Origin: Epiperipatus broadwayi
Taxonomy: Eukaryota; Onychophora; Udeonychophora; Euonychophora; Peripatidae
Length of the DNA stretch: 64,000 nt
Direction: 5' to 3'
Assembly: GCA_028023455.1 (NCBI GenBank)
Contig: JAQFVV010006271.1
Coordinates: 1,063,795-1,127,794, forward strand
Shown here piece by piece: positions 23,946-35,522 of the stretch. Under the pieces are notes generated by a model. It was not told where the DNA came from. It saw only the letters and a program-made list of their open reading frames with translations, and ran no database searches. Position 1 is the stretch's first letter; every line of letters begins with the position of its first letter. A program made the translations under genes and the position numbers.

Positions 23946-26900
23946 AGAGTTATGGCTATAGTTGAAAAATATAATGCATTTGAATCCTATTTCAATATTA
24001 TTTTTTGATTTTTATGGTAGTTGTTTATTTTTTTTAGATAGTTTAATAAATCCAGGATTAAAATGCAATACAAATTTAATGGTACAATTTAAATTTGATA
24101 TGATTAACAGAAAAGTCCTATTCTTGGCATGCTGTTGATTTTGCTATCTTTATAATTCAAACAATATGCAGAATATATCTAATGTTTAGAATTTAATATA
24201 TAAAGCCTTTAGGTTAACAATAAATATTAAAATTTAAGCATATATCAAAAAAATTTATATTATTATTACATATACTTTCCCTAAAATTTTTATTAATAAT
24301 TTATTTTATTTTTACTTTTATAAAATTTGTGTTGATAGGTTTATATATTTTTATTAGCGTTTATATTGCTATATAATTATCTCTTTTTTTTAAAAAAAAC
24401 AAAAATAATGATAATAATAATAATTATTTTATGAGAGAAATTTACATAATTATATTCGAAAAATGTATGATCTGGGAATTAAGCCCAATTATTTTGGAGG
24501 ATTAAGAATATTCTAAAAATTACACTACAGCAACATAATTAAGCAAGTTAGAAACCTAAAACTAATATGAAACATAATTGTGCAGATTGTTAATAATTTC
24601 AAAAAAAAGACACATTGCATAATAAACAGTTAAAACAAATTGTAAATTATTATGAGTGAGAACTTATTTTTAATTAAATAAAATAATTAAAACATTTATA
24701 TTTAGTTTCATGATATATCCCATCAAAAAATTATATTCATAAAAATTAAATATAAATTATTTTTGATATTAAAAAAATTTATTGCATTAGATTTTAAGTA
24801 TTTTACTGCTAATTTGGTAAATATAAGGTTCATTCTAAATGCCTTGTAATTTTTGAATTTTAGACTGTTTAAATATAATTGGTTATTAAGTTTTTCATTA
24901 TATATGTTATTTTATTATATATATATGTATGTATGTAATAATGTTCAAGGAATATATGATATATAGGATTATTTTTGTTATGTGTAAGCATTCGTTTCTA
25001 TTATTACAGTATAATAATTATAGTCTGATTAAAAGTCTTAGATAGATAAATGTAAAGAGGTAATTTCTTCCATTTATTTCAACTTATTCTCAGTAATGCT
25101 GAGAGGTGTGGCAGAAATGAATAATTGTATGATGAGTTCCGGCTTATTGTAATAAATTTGCCTATCTAGTGATTTGCAGTATATATGAATACTGACAATA
25201 GAGGAATCATTAATATAAAAAAGAAAAAAAAAAACTCGGTAAGTTGCAAACTTAAATATTTTTCTTTTCAGTCATTGAATTAATATAATAAAAAGATAAA
25301 TTAGAACGAAATATTTAAATTTTTAAAAAAAGATAAACTTAAATCATGTAAATAATTTTCAGATAATTCAAATCAAATCTTCTACTTACTTTTTCCAGTA
25401 TCCATGCTATCTTGATATACCTATGTATAATTGCGGTTCAGTTATAGAGTAGAAATATTTCATATTAATTTTTTTCAAATTTGTTATCTTAAGTAAAAAA
25501 TCAATTGAAATTAAGTTCAATAATAAATGTTCTAAAATTATGCTTATATACATATATATTGCTTTTATAAAATTTATGCATAAAAAGTAATTTGAGAACT
25601 GAATTAGATTTATGCATTTCCTATTTCATGTGATATCTCTTTTAATTATATAAAAATTATTGAGAACTATATTACTGTAGCTGAGGTTATTATTGGTATC
25701 ACACATTATATACTACTACTATAATATCACTAATAAATGGTCACAAAGATTATAACTATTTTTTTTTTTTTGGGGGGGGGGTAGAAGTGACAGACAAAAT
25801 ACCAGGTTTTTGAAACTTATAAATGGCTGAGTAAAACTTCAGTAGTTGCCAGCCTTAATAATTTTATTGTTGTTTGGAATGATATGTTTACATGGATTTT
25901 GAACATGGAAATAAAGTGAAAACAAATACAATTAGAAATTGATGTTCATAAATATAATCTCATTTATTTTGTACTACTGAAATTTATGAAATATTCTAAA
26001 GTTTAGCTTCAAATTAAATTTGATATTTTGCTTGCTCACTGCTGTCACATTTCCATTTCCGCATTATACTTGGATCATTGAAGTTCTTAAAATTAAAATA
26101 GGAACATTAGTCCTAAACTTTGTTTTGTTTGTTCCACAATCATTTTTAGAAAAGAGACATTTGATATTGCTACAATTTTATTGGCAAATTATTATGCCTA
26201 TTTTGTTTATCACTTCTGTTTGTTCATGCACATTATGAACCATAAAATTGTTGTATTCTACTTTTATGCTTTCTTCATTATAAATTTGTTTTACTAAAAA
26301 TGAAATTTGTAGAATTAAAATAGATATATGATAAATTCTAAAATTTATGACACATTAAAGCCAAACATTCAATTTTTATTGAATTTTTAATGCCAACTTT
26401 TGAATCTACTACATTGTTATGGAGGTATTTTTATAATAAAATTTATATATGCTAAGAATAAACTAATTTATCACGTTTATTTTATGTTTAAATGTATCAA
26501 TCATGTTTTGTAAAAATTAAATACCTGTACTTGCCATATATATTCATACATTATTCTATTTCATTATTCACTTTACATGCATTATAAATTATTACTCCTA
26601 TCAAGTTTTGTATCTTTATTTCTTAGAAAGTATGAAAATTAATTATTTATTTACTATATTCCTATTTTATTGTTAAGTTTAAACATGTAGTAAATGAGTA
26701 AAATTTTTATTTGTTTTATTCTCTAAATTATAATTGTTTAGTACAAAATTCAAAATATAATCTATTCAGCCATATATTGTTAAATGTCTATATATGTGTT
26801 ACTCATATAGTGCCATTTTATATATTGTCTATTTGTTGTTATAATCTGTATAATTCCATTAAATCCTGTTATAAATCCTCTCTATTGAAATTCCATGAAT

Positions 26901-27569
26901 TTGAATTAAAATTAAAGTTGATTCACAAAAGGGAAATGGAAGTTATGCTTTTATTATTCTCAACTAATTTACTTTGTCTTGAATGTTCTCCATTTCATTT
27001 CCCCTTTATCAGCTTTTATTTTGTTTGGAAAAATTGCAATATGATTATTTACTTCATTAATAATATTCAACATTGTGCTTATTCATTATCTCCATTAAAT
27101 ACAATTATCAGTGTTAATGAAGTTAATTGAACGACTTTATCATTATATTTGTTAAAATATTTACCTTGCATAAATTCTCCATTGATTTATATAATCAAAA
27201 TGCATCAATATTTATAAAATGAGGCAAATAAACTATTAATAAATAATTACTTGCAAATGTACTCAAAATGTCCTTCTTCCAAATTATGTACTGTCCTAAA
27301 AGTGTTGTTTACAATTTGGCAGTGTAATGCAGTATTATTTAATTTATTCTGACCTACATATTTGGAGGTGGGAGTACTATTATCTAAAGTAACCAATGGA
27401 AAAAAATATTAATAATTTATATAATAAAAAATAGATGGTCTTAGGTAATTTTCTTTTATTTATAATTATTATTCTATTAGGATATCAACAATTTTGTATA
27501 TATTACAAAAGAATCCAATGAAAGTCAAATATTATTCAATAGATTCTGACATAAGTATTTTTTAAAACC

Positions 27570-27845
27570 ATAAAAACATCACATGATTACCATTTCATAT
27601 GTTTACACATGCTGTAAATAAGAGTACCAAACTCTCCATTTAGTAGTGCCACCAAGTGCAAGCTTTCATAATCATTAGATGCAGAAAGTCTTTTTCATAA
27701 AATCCCTATCTAGTATCTACTCATCCAACATTTGCAGTCTAGTTTCTAGCTTATGGCTTTCATCAGTGAGGAGCCTTGAATTTGAGAGCACTGCATGTAA
27801 ATCTTAGGATCTAATGCACGTGTAACCATATGAAATGGTGATCAT
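27570..27845. mobile_element. Fold-back repeat family F1, copy 5
   Basis: It reads AACATCACATGATTACC, then ACCAAACTCTCCATTTAGTAG, then AATCCCTATCTAGTATCTAC, then TTGAGAGCACTGCATG. It is more diverged than copies 1 and 2 and ends with GAAATGGTGATCATATGATA. It lies in direct orientation, facing copy 6. Confidence 0.7.
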
Positions 27846-28049
27846 ATGATATTTTGATGGTTTTATACCTATTCTGCCCATAGTATAACAATGACTGTGG
27901 TTTTAAAAAACCAAAGATACCAAGATGTATGGATGCTGAATTGAGTTTAGATCTATATGACTATACAAGCTAATGATCTTGGGTTGGAAACATTATAGTG
28001 TTTTCATTTTGGACTCCTAGCTTTACATTTAACCAAATAGGTAAAAGGT

Positions 28050-28262
28050 GACTGATTCAGAGTTGCATTAGATACTATGATCTAGGTACAGTGCTCTCAT
28101 ATCCAAAACTTCTCACTGATAAAAGCCACAAGCTAGAAACTAGTCTGGGAATGTTGTATGAGTAGCCACTAGATAAAGATTTTATGCACAAACCTTCCTG
28201 CATAAATTGATTACAAATATTTGCACTTGGTGGCACTAATGTATGAAGAGTTTGGTACTCAT
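28050..28262. mobile_element. Fold-back repeat family F1, copy 6 (inverted)
   Basis: The reverse F1 sequence is recognisable as TAGGTACAGTGCTCTCATATC, then TTTTATGCACAAACCTTCC, then GTATGAAGAGTTTGGTACTC. The last block is the inverse of the start of copy 5 (GAGTACCAAACTC), so copies 5 and 6 form a large hairpin of about 0.65 kb. Confidence 0.7.
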
Positions 28263-29161
28263 AAGTATTTTTATTACTCCTGTAATTGTTTTAAATATGG
28301 CAAACTCCCAGAGGAAATAAAAAAGTAATTATTCACAAATTTTTTGGATGTTAGTAGTAAATAGTCAGTTATGTATTTATTATTCTTATTAATTTATTAA
28401 TGTGCCATCACCTTAAAGTTTAAATCAAAAATGACTTGACTTTTGATTAAAAAAACAAATGGTAATAAAATGTAAGTATTTTAAAATGTGTGAAAGTATG
28501 TAAGTAAAATCCCAGTATGTAACATATATAAGTTTCTTGGTTAAGAGAATATTTTACAAACATTATCCTTATTATTAGTAAGAATTAGTTCTCAAATTGA
28601 GATGTGTGAATAATGAAGAATAGATTGCTAATAATTATTTATATACTATTGATATTTACCATACTATGACATTTATCTTTGCTAAGTACTTTAATAAAAA
28701 GTATGAATGGAATAAAATAGTTTTTATGGAATAGACTGTTCACCTATTTGAAATTAGGCTTTACTTTGGTATTCATGGAGATTTATGTTCCTTATTATAT
28801 TATTGCAGTCATTTATCTTTACATAATAAACCAGAGACAGAAAATCTTCTCTGATGGTAATTTGAATTAAATAATACTGCCTTATTAGCATCCAGAACAA
28901 TATATAGTGTGTGAATTTTTTATATATTTGTAGCATTTCATATTTGAACTACTCAGAATGAACTTTCATATTTGGGATTCATTATTTATTATGTTTTTGA
29001 TATGATGGCAAGAAAATTGTGTAAAATCCAAGATATTGTTTAATAGTAATGTTTGTTTATATGACTAGAAAATCATAACATTTAACATATTTGAAATACA
29101 AACTAATGTACATGTCATACATGTCCCCCTTTTTTTTATTAAAATATTTAAAATAGTTTTA

Positions 29162-29282
29162 GATTTGGTATCCCCCTGCGGCCACCCCCCCCGGGAGAGA
29201 GAGGGTTGGGAAGATTAAAATTTCACCCCACTTGTTAGTGTTTGGGGGTGCCCCTCTATGTCATTGAGCAACAACCCCTAAA
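29162..29282. mobile_element. GC-rich 121-bp insertion with 12-bp TSD
   Basis: A GC-rich block (GCGGCCACCCCCCCCGGGAG, later TTTGGGGGTGCCCCTC) sits in deeply AT-rich DNA. It is bounded by the direct repeat AAAATAGTTTTA at 29150-29161 and 29283-29294. The right end, CAACAACCCCTAAAAAA, looks like a short A tail. The size, duplication and tail suggest a retroposed SINE or small-RNA-derived copy of unknown source. The direct repeat is AT-rich, so chance is not excluded. Confidence 0.5.
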
Positions 29283-31337
29283 AAAATAGTTTTAAATACT
29301 TCTTTTTAATTATTATGTCATACATGTTTATTATATTCTCACCTATCATTATTATTATTCATCCAAATAAATTTATGTATGAATATACCCATATATGCAT
29401 AACACTTTTTTTAACAGTAAAATTAATTTAAAAACCATTAAATGTTTGTTTGGTCTTAAATTTATGAAGTATGAATATATTGAAATTCATTGCCTCTTGA
29501 TAAACATTATTAGTGTAAAGGATGATTTATGACTTGTTAAAGATTACTTAAAGACAATCTATTTTATCAGTCATAGTTTTTGCATCAAGAATTTATCAAA
29601 AAAAAACTATTTTTAAATTTGAATAAATATTATTCTATGACTTTTATAATTCCATTGGAACAAAGTGAATGTAAAAATTTTATTTTTTCATCTTCTTGAA
29701 AATAATTAACTCTGAATAATGTCTATATTTTTTTGTTTATTTCAAATAAGTTACATGAAAGTATTAAAACTATTATTAATTCAATATCTTTTTATAGACT
29801 TAAACAAATTTTATTAAATGTCTGATAAAATACACTCTTTATATTAAAATATAGTTTTTATCCTGAATTAAGTCTTTTATTCAAGTTAAATAAATTCTGG
29901 ACAATATTTAATAGGAAATGAGTGTTTTTGATAAAATATCAAAAATTATTAACACTTGTAGTGTCCTTATTGCCTCTAAGAATTTTAAATATATTGTGGA
30001 AATTTAAATTTGAAACAGATGTTTTTGCATGCCTTGAAGTTGACAGTAGCTCCTGCACTATTACAATGCCATAATATAGTTTGAAGATTCCCAATGAAAA
30101 AATTAAAAGATAACATTGTAAGCATTGTAAAAAAATGATATTACCATTAAAGCTGTCAAGCATGAAGATTTCAGTTTCCTCGATGTTTGAATACAGATAA
30201 TTGTGTCAAGGTAGTTTTTTTAATTATCCCTATCATACTTAAGCTAAAATAATAAACTTTAAATAAAATTACACTTATAAAATTTTCCTGGAGTTTTTAA
30301 AATTCAACTGCTAAAAACAAAAATAAAATTAAAACTGATTGAGGATTTTGAACAGATGACTATCCCATATATTTATATTATTAGTCATGTGACAATTTTA
30401 CAAGACTTGTGATTAACCTTTTAACCTATAAAATCTTCCATAATTAGTTCAAATCTTTTATCACTTTATAACTAGGAAAGGTTGTCAAATAAAAATCTAC
30501 TTAATATTCAATTTAAAATAATATAAAATTTGTCTGGACAATTGAAAAAAAATTAATTAAAAACACTTCCTGGTTGCAAATAAAATTATTACATAAAATT
30601 ACAGATACCTGCACAAAATAAAAATATTATACAACTGAAATTTACATTATTAAATCAAACAAACATTACAAATAATATTTAATATATTTTTATTATTGTT
30701 TTAATCTAGACAAGTTTCAGAATAGAATAGTTGAATTGTCTTTTAAAATTAAACATTGAATAATATTTTAAAATAAATGTTAAAATTTAACACTTTTATT
30801 CACTCATTTATTCAGACAAACTATCTATTATTATTAAAAATACTATTTTTAATTATTAGCTTTATTAAACTTTTTCTAAGTAAATGAATTTAAAAAATTT
30901 AATTAGAATATTATGTCTTAAAATTAAAATGAATTAAAATTTTATAGTTTTAATTTACATACCAGCAAACCAAAATATAGGGTTTGAACCTGACTTCTTA
31001 GTCTTAAAATTAATACAAGCCTTTTAAAACATTTTAAATGATTAAATCTTAACTAAATTAGAATTATCAACTTTAAATGCATTACTTATCATATTAATTA
31101 CCAGGTATTCAAAATTTAATGACTTTAACATCTTAAACCCTTATTTAAGATTTAAACTATTATAATTTAAACTGTGTAAAAATTATTTCACAGCTGTACA
31201 ATCTATAAAATACTAATATAGTAACTTTTATATGCATAAATTATAGCATTATAAAGTACTAACAATTTATTCATAACAGAATTGAACTATATAATTTTTT
31301 TAGATGTATTGGCACAAAATTTGACTTAACATTTAGC

Positions 31338-31806
31338 TTCATGTCAGTAAAGGGTAGGAAGACCAGAAACTAGATCTCCCCTAAACCATAGTTTAAAGGT
31401 TGGAGACAATTTGAAAGAGATATTGAATTCTATCTCTCTCAGCGTTTATGTAAACAAAGCTTGATTGTGGACTATTGGTAAAGCTCCATCTAGTGATCAT
31501 AAAATGCAAGCTATAGCAAGTTACAAAATTTATAACTTGTTTTATTTATCATAAATGTACCCTTGAAGGTTTTTGCAATGATATAGATTGCAGAGGCTTT
31601 TACTATATGGTGAAACTGAACTGAATTCAGACCATATAGATATCTAGTTTGTTTGACTGGATTTGAAGATATTTACATATCAGAAAAATTCATGCTTTCA
31701 ATCTGATAGAAAAGTGTTTCATAAATGCTGATTAGTAGAGTTCGTGTTTAGATGTAGTTTCTGGTGAGATCTAGTTTCTGGTCTTTCTATCCTTTACTGA
31801 CGTGAA
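31338..31806. mobile_element. MITE-like element with 41-bp terminal inverted repeats
   Basis: The left end at 31338-31378 (GTCAGTAAAGGGTAGGAAGA, then CCAGAAACTAGATCTC) is inverted at the right end, 31766-31806 (GAGATCTAGTTTCTGG, then CCTTTACTGACGTGAA), with few mismatches. No transposase frame lies between. The interior starts with a roughly 170-bp unit that is repeated directly just beyond the right end. Confidence 0.7.
31383..31552. repeat. 170-bp direct repeat, unit a
   Basis: This unit contains TTTAAAGGTTGGAGACAATT, TCTATCTCTCTCAGCG and AAAGCTCCATCTAGTGATCA. It is nearly identical to 31819-31989, differing at only a few positions. The pair straddles the right inverted end of the MITE-like element. 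Confidence 0.85.
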
Positions 31807-31818
31807 CCAACTAGCTCA

Positions 31819-31989
31819 AAACCATGGTTTAAAGGTTGGAGACAATTTGAAAGAGAAATTGAATTCTATCTCTCTCAGCGTTTATGTAAACAAAGCTTGA
31901 TTGTGGCTATTGGTAAAGCTCCATCTAGTGATCATAAGATGCAAGCTATAGCAAGTTACAAAATTTATAACTTGTTTTGTTTATCATAT
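31819..31989. repeat. 170-bp direct repeat, unit b
   Basis: This is the second copy of the unit at 31383-31552. It is followed by a TA microsatellite that leads into the next TIR element at 32002. One copy inside and one outside the TIR pair suggests that this is a tandem array of a larger element, or that the visible TIRs are internal to it. Confidence 0.85.
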
Positions 31990-32001
31990 ATATATATATA
32001 T

Positions 32002-32840
32002 ACCTGTGTCTCTTTTTATGTGGTAGATATGTTTCTCAGAAAACCACATTAAAAAAAAAATCACACAAAAATAGACTTACCTTGAAAAATTTGGGATACA
32101 TTCTGTAATTTTCAAAAATTGCATAAAACCAAAGCCACAAGGTAAAATTACTTTAAAATTTACATACTATGACTAAAAAAATTTTCAAATATTTGAAAAA
32201 AATTGATACCAAAGTTTTTTTTACTTTTTTTATTAACTATTTAATTTTATTCAAAACAATATATGCTTATGTGTAATTTATTTTACATTTTTTCATACAT
32301 ATTTTAATCATCATTGCTATTTGACAATATGCAAGTTCTTTTGTGAACTGGTGAGAAATCAGATTCATCACAAGAACACAAACAGCAGAATTAGCACCAA
32401 CTTCAGTCTAATGCTGAGTTAATGGTTTTCTGGCAGTAATGTAATCAGTTATTAAACTTTGAGATGATGATTTTACTAATTGTTTATGAAGCTTGCAATA
32501 TCCAGACATACAACTATTTAGTTCTCCATTGGAATTTAAGAGCATGTTCATAATTTGTGACATTAACAAAAAATGATTTTCCAATAGGTTAAAATAAAAT
32601 AAATAGAATTGATAAAAATAGAACGTGATTTAAAATGCAAAAACATAACATGCATAGTACAGCCATCTATAATGTTTGAACAGATTTACATTATAATCTT
32701 GTAAAGTTTAATGATTTTAAGTAAAATATGAACTTCTTTATCACATAAAAGAAAAACACATAAAAAAATATTAAGAAGAAACATGAATCACATAACTGCA
32801 ACATCACATTAAAAAAACCTGCATAAAAAGAGACCCAGGT
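32002..32840. mobile_element. TIR element, non-autonomous, class unknown
   Basis: ACCTGTGTCTCTTTTTATG at 32002 is the inverse, with three mismatches in 22 bases, of the right end at 32819-32840 (CATAAAAAGAGACCCAGGT). Both ends abut TA-rich tracts (TATATATA and GAATATATAT). The 839-bp interior has no transposase frame. A TA-targeting class is possible, but a clean TA duplication is not visible. Confidence 0.6.
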
Positions 32841-33589
32841 GAATATATATATTTACATGTATACACACACACATGTGTATAACTTTTTTTATATATTCAT
32901 ATAATTTGAAATATGATAAATATATATATCCTGATTAATGAAAGAATTTATATAATAGTTAAAAGTATGTTTTAGATGTTATTATACTAATATTTCTTTT
33001 CATGATCATTTTCAATTTTCAAACTTTCTTTGTAATTTCTTGTTGTAGTTAATTGTGAAGATGGTCAGAAAACTGGTCGAAACATTAATTACTGCTGTGA
33101 ACATTTTTTTTAATAGTAAAAACAAATAAATAAAGAGAAAACAATAAAAAATATATAGATGGACAATAATTTTGAAATTTACATATAAATAGAAATCTCA
33201 AAAATGTGAATATATAATTAAATGTCAGATTTTAAAATACTATTACAGATAAGGTTTTATTATTCATATAAAATTGATATAAAAAAAACATTAATCTTTA
33301 TCTGACTCTTTTTATCTTTATATACATTCCACTGCTACAATATGCATCAATGTTAGTAGTTTATTTTTAAAAAATCAAAATAAATAAACAATTTATATCT
33401 GAAGTTGAATCTTTGAGTATAGAAAAAATGTACAAATACAATTAAGTAAAATAAATTAAAACTAAAGCATTGAATCTTTATTTTTTAATTAAGTAATAAT
33501 TTATATGTGCTATAATGTTAATTAAAAGTCTATTAATATGTTGTATTATATTTAAAAATTAAATCCGTAGAAAATATTGATTTTGATAT

Positions 33590-33607
33590 TGTTTTTTTTT
33601 TTTTCAG
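33590..33607 (+). other. 3' splice acceptor before LRR coding exon
   Basis: A run of about fourteen T followed by CAG ends at 33607. Five bases later comes the ATG of the LRR protein (AAACAATG, a reasonable start context). The tract is a textbook polypyrimidine-AG acceptor, so the gene has at least one upstream, probably non-coding, exon. Confidence 0.75.
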
Positions 33608-33612
33608 AAACA

Positions 33613-35220
33613 ATGAAGTCTGTCCTTGTGCTCATGTGGTGTATGGTACATTATGGTTATTCACAAACCACTCCAAATTCAACTATGTCATGTCCTTCTG
33701 AAGAACTAATGGAAGGCTGTACCTGTTGGGAAGATACAGATACTCAGGGATTAGTAGTAGAATGCACTCCATGTCACTTTGGAATCAAGGGGAATTATTT
33801 TGGTCATGATTCATTCGATTTAAGTAAACTAACATTAGTTCTCCAACAGATGCCTGGGAAAGTAATCCACTTGTCTTTAAAATGCATTAACATTTCAGAA
33901 ATACCCAACCATTTTTTTCTAAATTTAAGTGTTCCATTAAGAAGACTGTACTTAGTATCATCTGCTTTAGAATATATTGCCGATAAGGCATTTGAAGGAT
34001 TAGAAAATACTTTAGAATTCTTGGCATTATATGATAACAATATTACTTCTCTGAACTGGGTTAAAAATCTAAACAAACTGAAAGGACTATTTCTTGAAAA
34101 TAATAAACTTGTAACTTTACCGGATGCCAGTTTGATGTCTTCACTAAGTTCTTTAGAGGTACTTTCATTGGACAACAACCAACTATCATCCAGTTCTGGA
34201 TTGAACAATTTGTCATCTTTACAAGAAATTAATTTAAGAAACAATCTTTTAACATCTCTAAATGATGATTTTTTAAAAGGATCCAAAAACACACTTCAAA
34301 AGTTGCATCTTGAAGGCAATAAACTAACTTCACTGGAAAACCTGTTCCATTTTAAATCTCTTAAAGAGCTTTCTCTGTCTGGGAATCTTGTAGAATCTAT
34401 TCCAGAATCTCTGCACAATTTAGGAGCCTTAGAATACCTTTCTTTAAGTTTTAATAACATTAGTACAATCGATCCAAAGGCTTTTGCTAGCCTTGTAAAT
34501 TTAAACTTATTAGATTTAAGTTTTAACAAACTAACTAATTTAAATGAATTATCCATGCAAGGTTTAACAAGTTTGACTGAAATTAATTTACAAAACAACC
34601 ATATTAAATCTGTTCCTAAAGAAATATTTTTAAATCTCCTTAAGCTCAAACGCATTTTGATGAATGATAATGAAATCATTTCAATAGAAACAGAAGCATT
34701 TGAAAATTTGCCACAACTATTATTTCTTGGTTTATCATCTAATAACTTAACAATAGTTAATAACATGTTTAAAAATTTAGATAATATTCAAATCTTAGAC
34801 TTTAAAGACAATTTAATAAGTACAATTGAGAAAGAAGCATTTAATCCTGTCCGCAGCTTACGTGGATTATATCTTGATGTGAATAATCTCACAACTATTA
34901 CTGCAGATCAATTTGCCCCATTGATATCATTAGAATTTTTAACTCTTTGTCATAATTCTATCACCACAATTGACAAAAAGGCTTTTAGTACTCTTGGAAA
35001 ATTGAAAACTTTAGAATTGTGTTCAAACTCTTTGACGGGACTTAATTCTGAAATATTCTTTGGGTTGAAGTCATTGGACAAATTGGATTTAAGCTTTAAC
35101 CACTTGACAATGTTGGCAAATGACACCTTCAAATCTTTAAAGAAATTAAAGTGTATAAAATTTGAAGAAACAGGTGTTTCTGAGGAATTGGCTAGTAACT
35201 ATGATTTTTGTTTGACATAA
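33613..35220 (+). CDS. Secreted leucine-rich repeat protein, single coding exon
   Basis: The 535-residue protein starts at the ATG just after the acceptor. Upstream in-frame codons are intron sequence. Residues 1-18 (MKSVLVLMWCMVHYGYSQ) are a probable signal peptide. Residues 27-54 hold a cysteine cap (Cys 27, 36, 38, 51, 54). About 19 LRRs of 22-25 residues (LxxLxLxxNxLxxI) run from about 84 to 515, such as LEYLSLSFNNISTIDPKAF. A short C-terminal cap with two Cys and FCLT follows. No transmembrane helix, GPI signal, TIR or kinase domain is present, so it is predicted extracellular. Several NxS/T sites suit that. The architecture recalls arthropod secreted LRR proteins annotated as the non-catalytic subunit of oplophorus luciferase, but the ligand and role are unknown. 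The intact frame in decayed surroundings shows selection. It is the only convincing host gene here. Confidence 0.9.
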   Translation: MKSVLVLMWCMVHYGYSQTTPNSTMSCPSEELMEGCTCWEDTDTQGLVVECTPCHFGIKGNYFGHDSFDLSKLTLVLQQMPGKVIHLSLKCINISEIPNHFFLNLSVPLRRLYLVSSALEYIADKAFEGLENTLEFLALYDNNITSLNWVKNLNKLKGLFLENNKLVTLPDASLMSSLSSLEVLSLDNNQLSSSSGLNNLSSLQEINLRNNLLTSLNDDFLKGSKNTLQKLHLEGNKLTSLENLFHFKSLKELSLSGNLVESIPESLHNLGALEYLSLSFNNISTIDPKAFASLVNLNLLDLSFNKLTNLNELSMQGLTSLTEINLQNNHIKSVPKEIFLNLLKLKRILMNDNEIISIETEAFENLPQLLFLGLSSNNLTIVNNMFKNLDNIQILDFKDNLISTIEKEAFNPVRSLRGLYLDVNNLTTITADQFAPLISLEFLTLCHNSITTIDKKAFSTLGKLKTLELCSNSLTGLNSEIFFGLKSLDKLDLSFNHLTMLANDTFKSLKKLKCIKFEETGVSEELASNYDFCLT

Positions 35221-35416
35221 AACCATAAAACATTATCATCGACTAGCAACTTTGAAATCATCCATCATCTTTAAACTTATTACTTCCTTAAAATGCATAA
35301 CTATAGAGAATGCTCAATATTTAAGTTCCCATTAATAGGTCATATTTCTGTAGCCAAATGATTGAAATACTAAATATAAAATATTCTATATTTATATAGT
35401 TTTTTTTAATATATAA

Positions 35417-35521
35417 AATAAATTTAATTAAAATATGATAAAAATCAGATTTTAATAATTTACATTTAAAGTTTAATTTTTTTTTTATTAATCTAAAAAA
35501 AAAAAAAAAATCAAAAATAAA
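35417..35521 (+). terminator. Candidate polyadenylation signals of LRR gene
   Basis: AATAAA occurs at 35417-35422 and again at 35516-35521, about 200 and 300 bases after the stop codon. In DNA this AT-rich the hexamer is frequent by chance, so only position supports these. Confidence 0.35.
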
Positions 35522-35522
35522 G

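Larger units (their letters stand above)
13356..33607 (+). other. Possible 20.2-kb first intron of LRR gene
   Basis: If the donor at 13356 pairs with the acceptor ending at 33607, this interval is a single intron filled with TEs (hAT MITE, SINE, RTE relic, fold-back repeats). Between these elements (notably 14915-17403, 20050-21640, 24000-27565, 29295-31337) I see only AT-rich non-coding sequence. Only the acceptor is strongly supported; the donor is one choice among several. Confidence 0.25.

Noticed and set aside
26711-27130. 139-codon open frame on the plus strand in AT-rich DNA
   Set aside because: It starts at TTG, has no recognisable domain, compositionally looks like its surroundings and has no splice or promoter context. 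A chance frame is more likely.
33804-34766. Two minus-strand frames of about 160 codons across the LRR gene
   Set aside because: They are antisense shadows of the repetitive LRR coding sequence with no features of their own.
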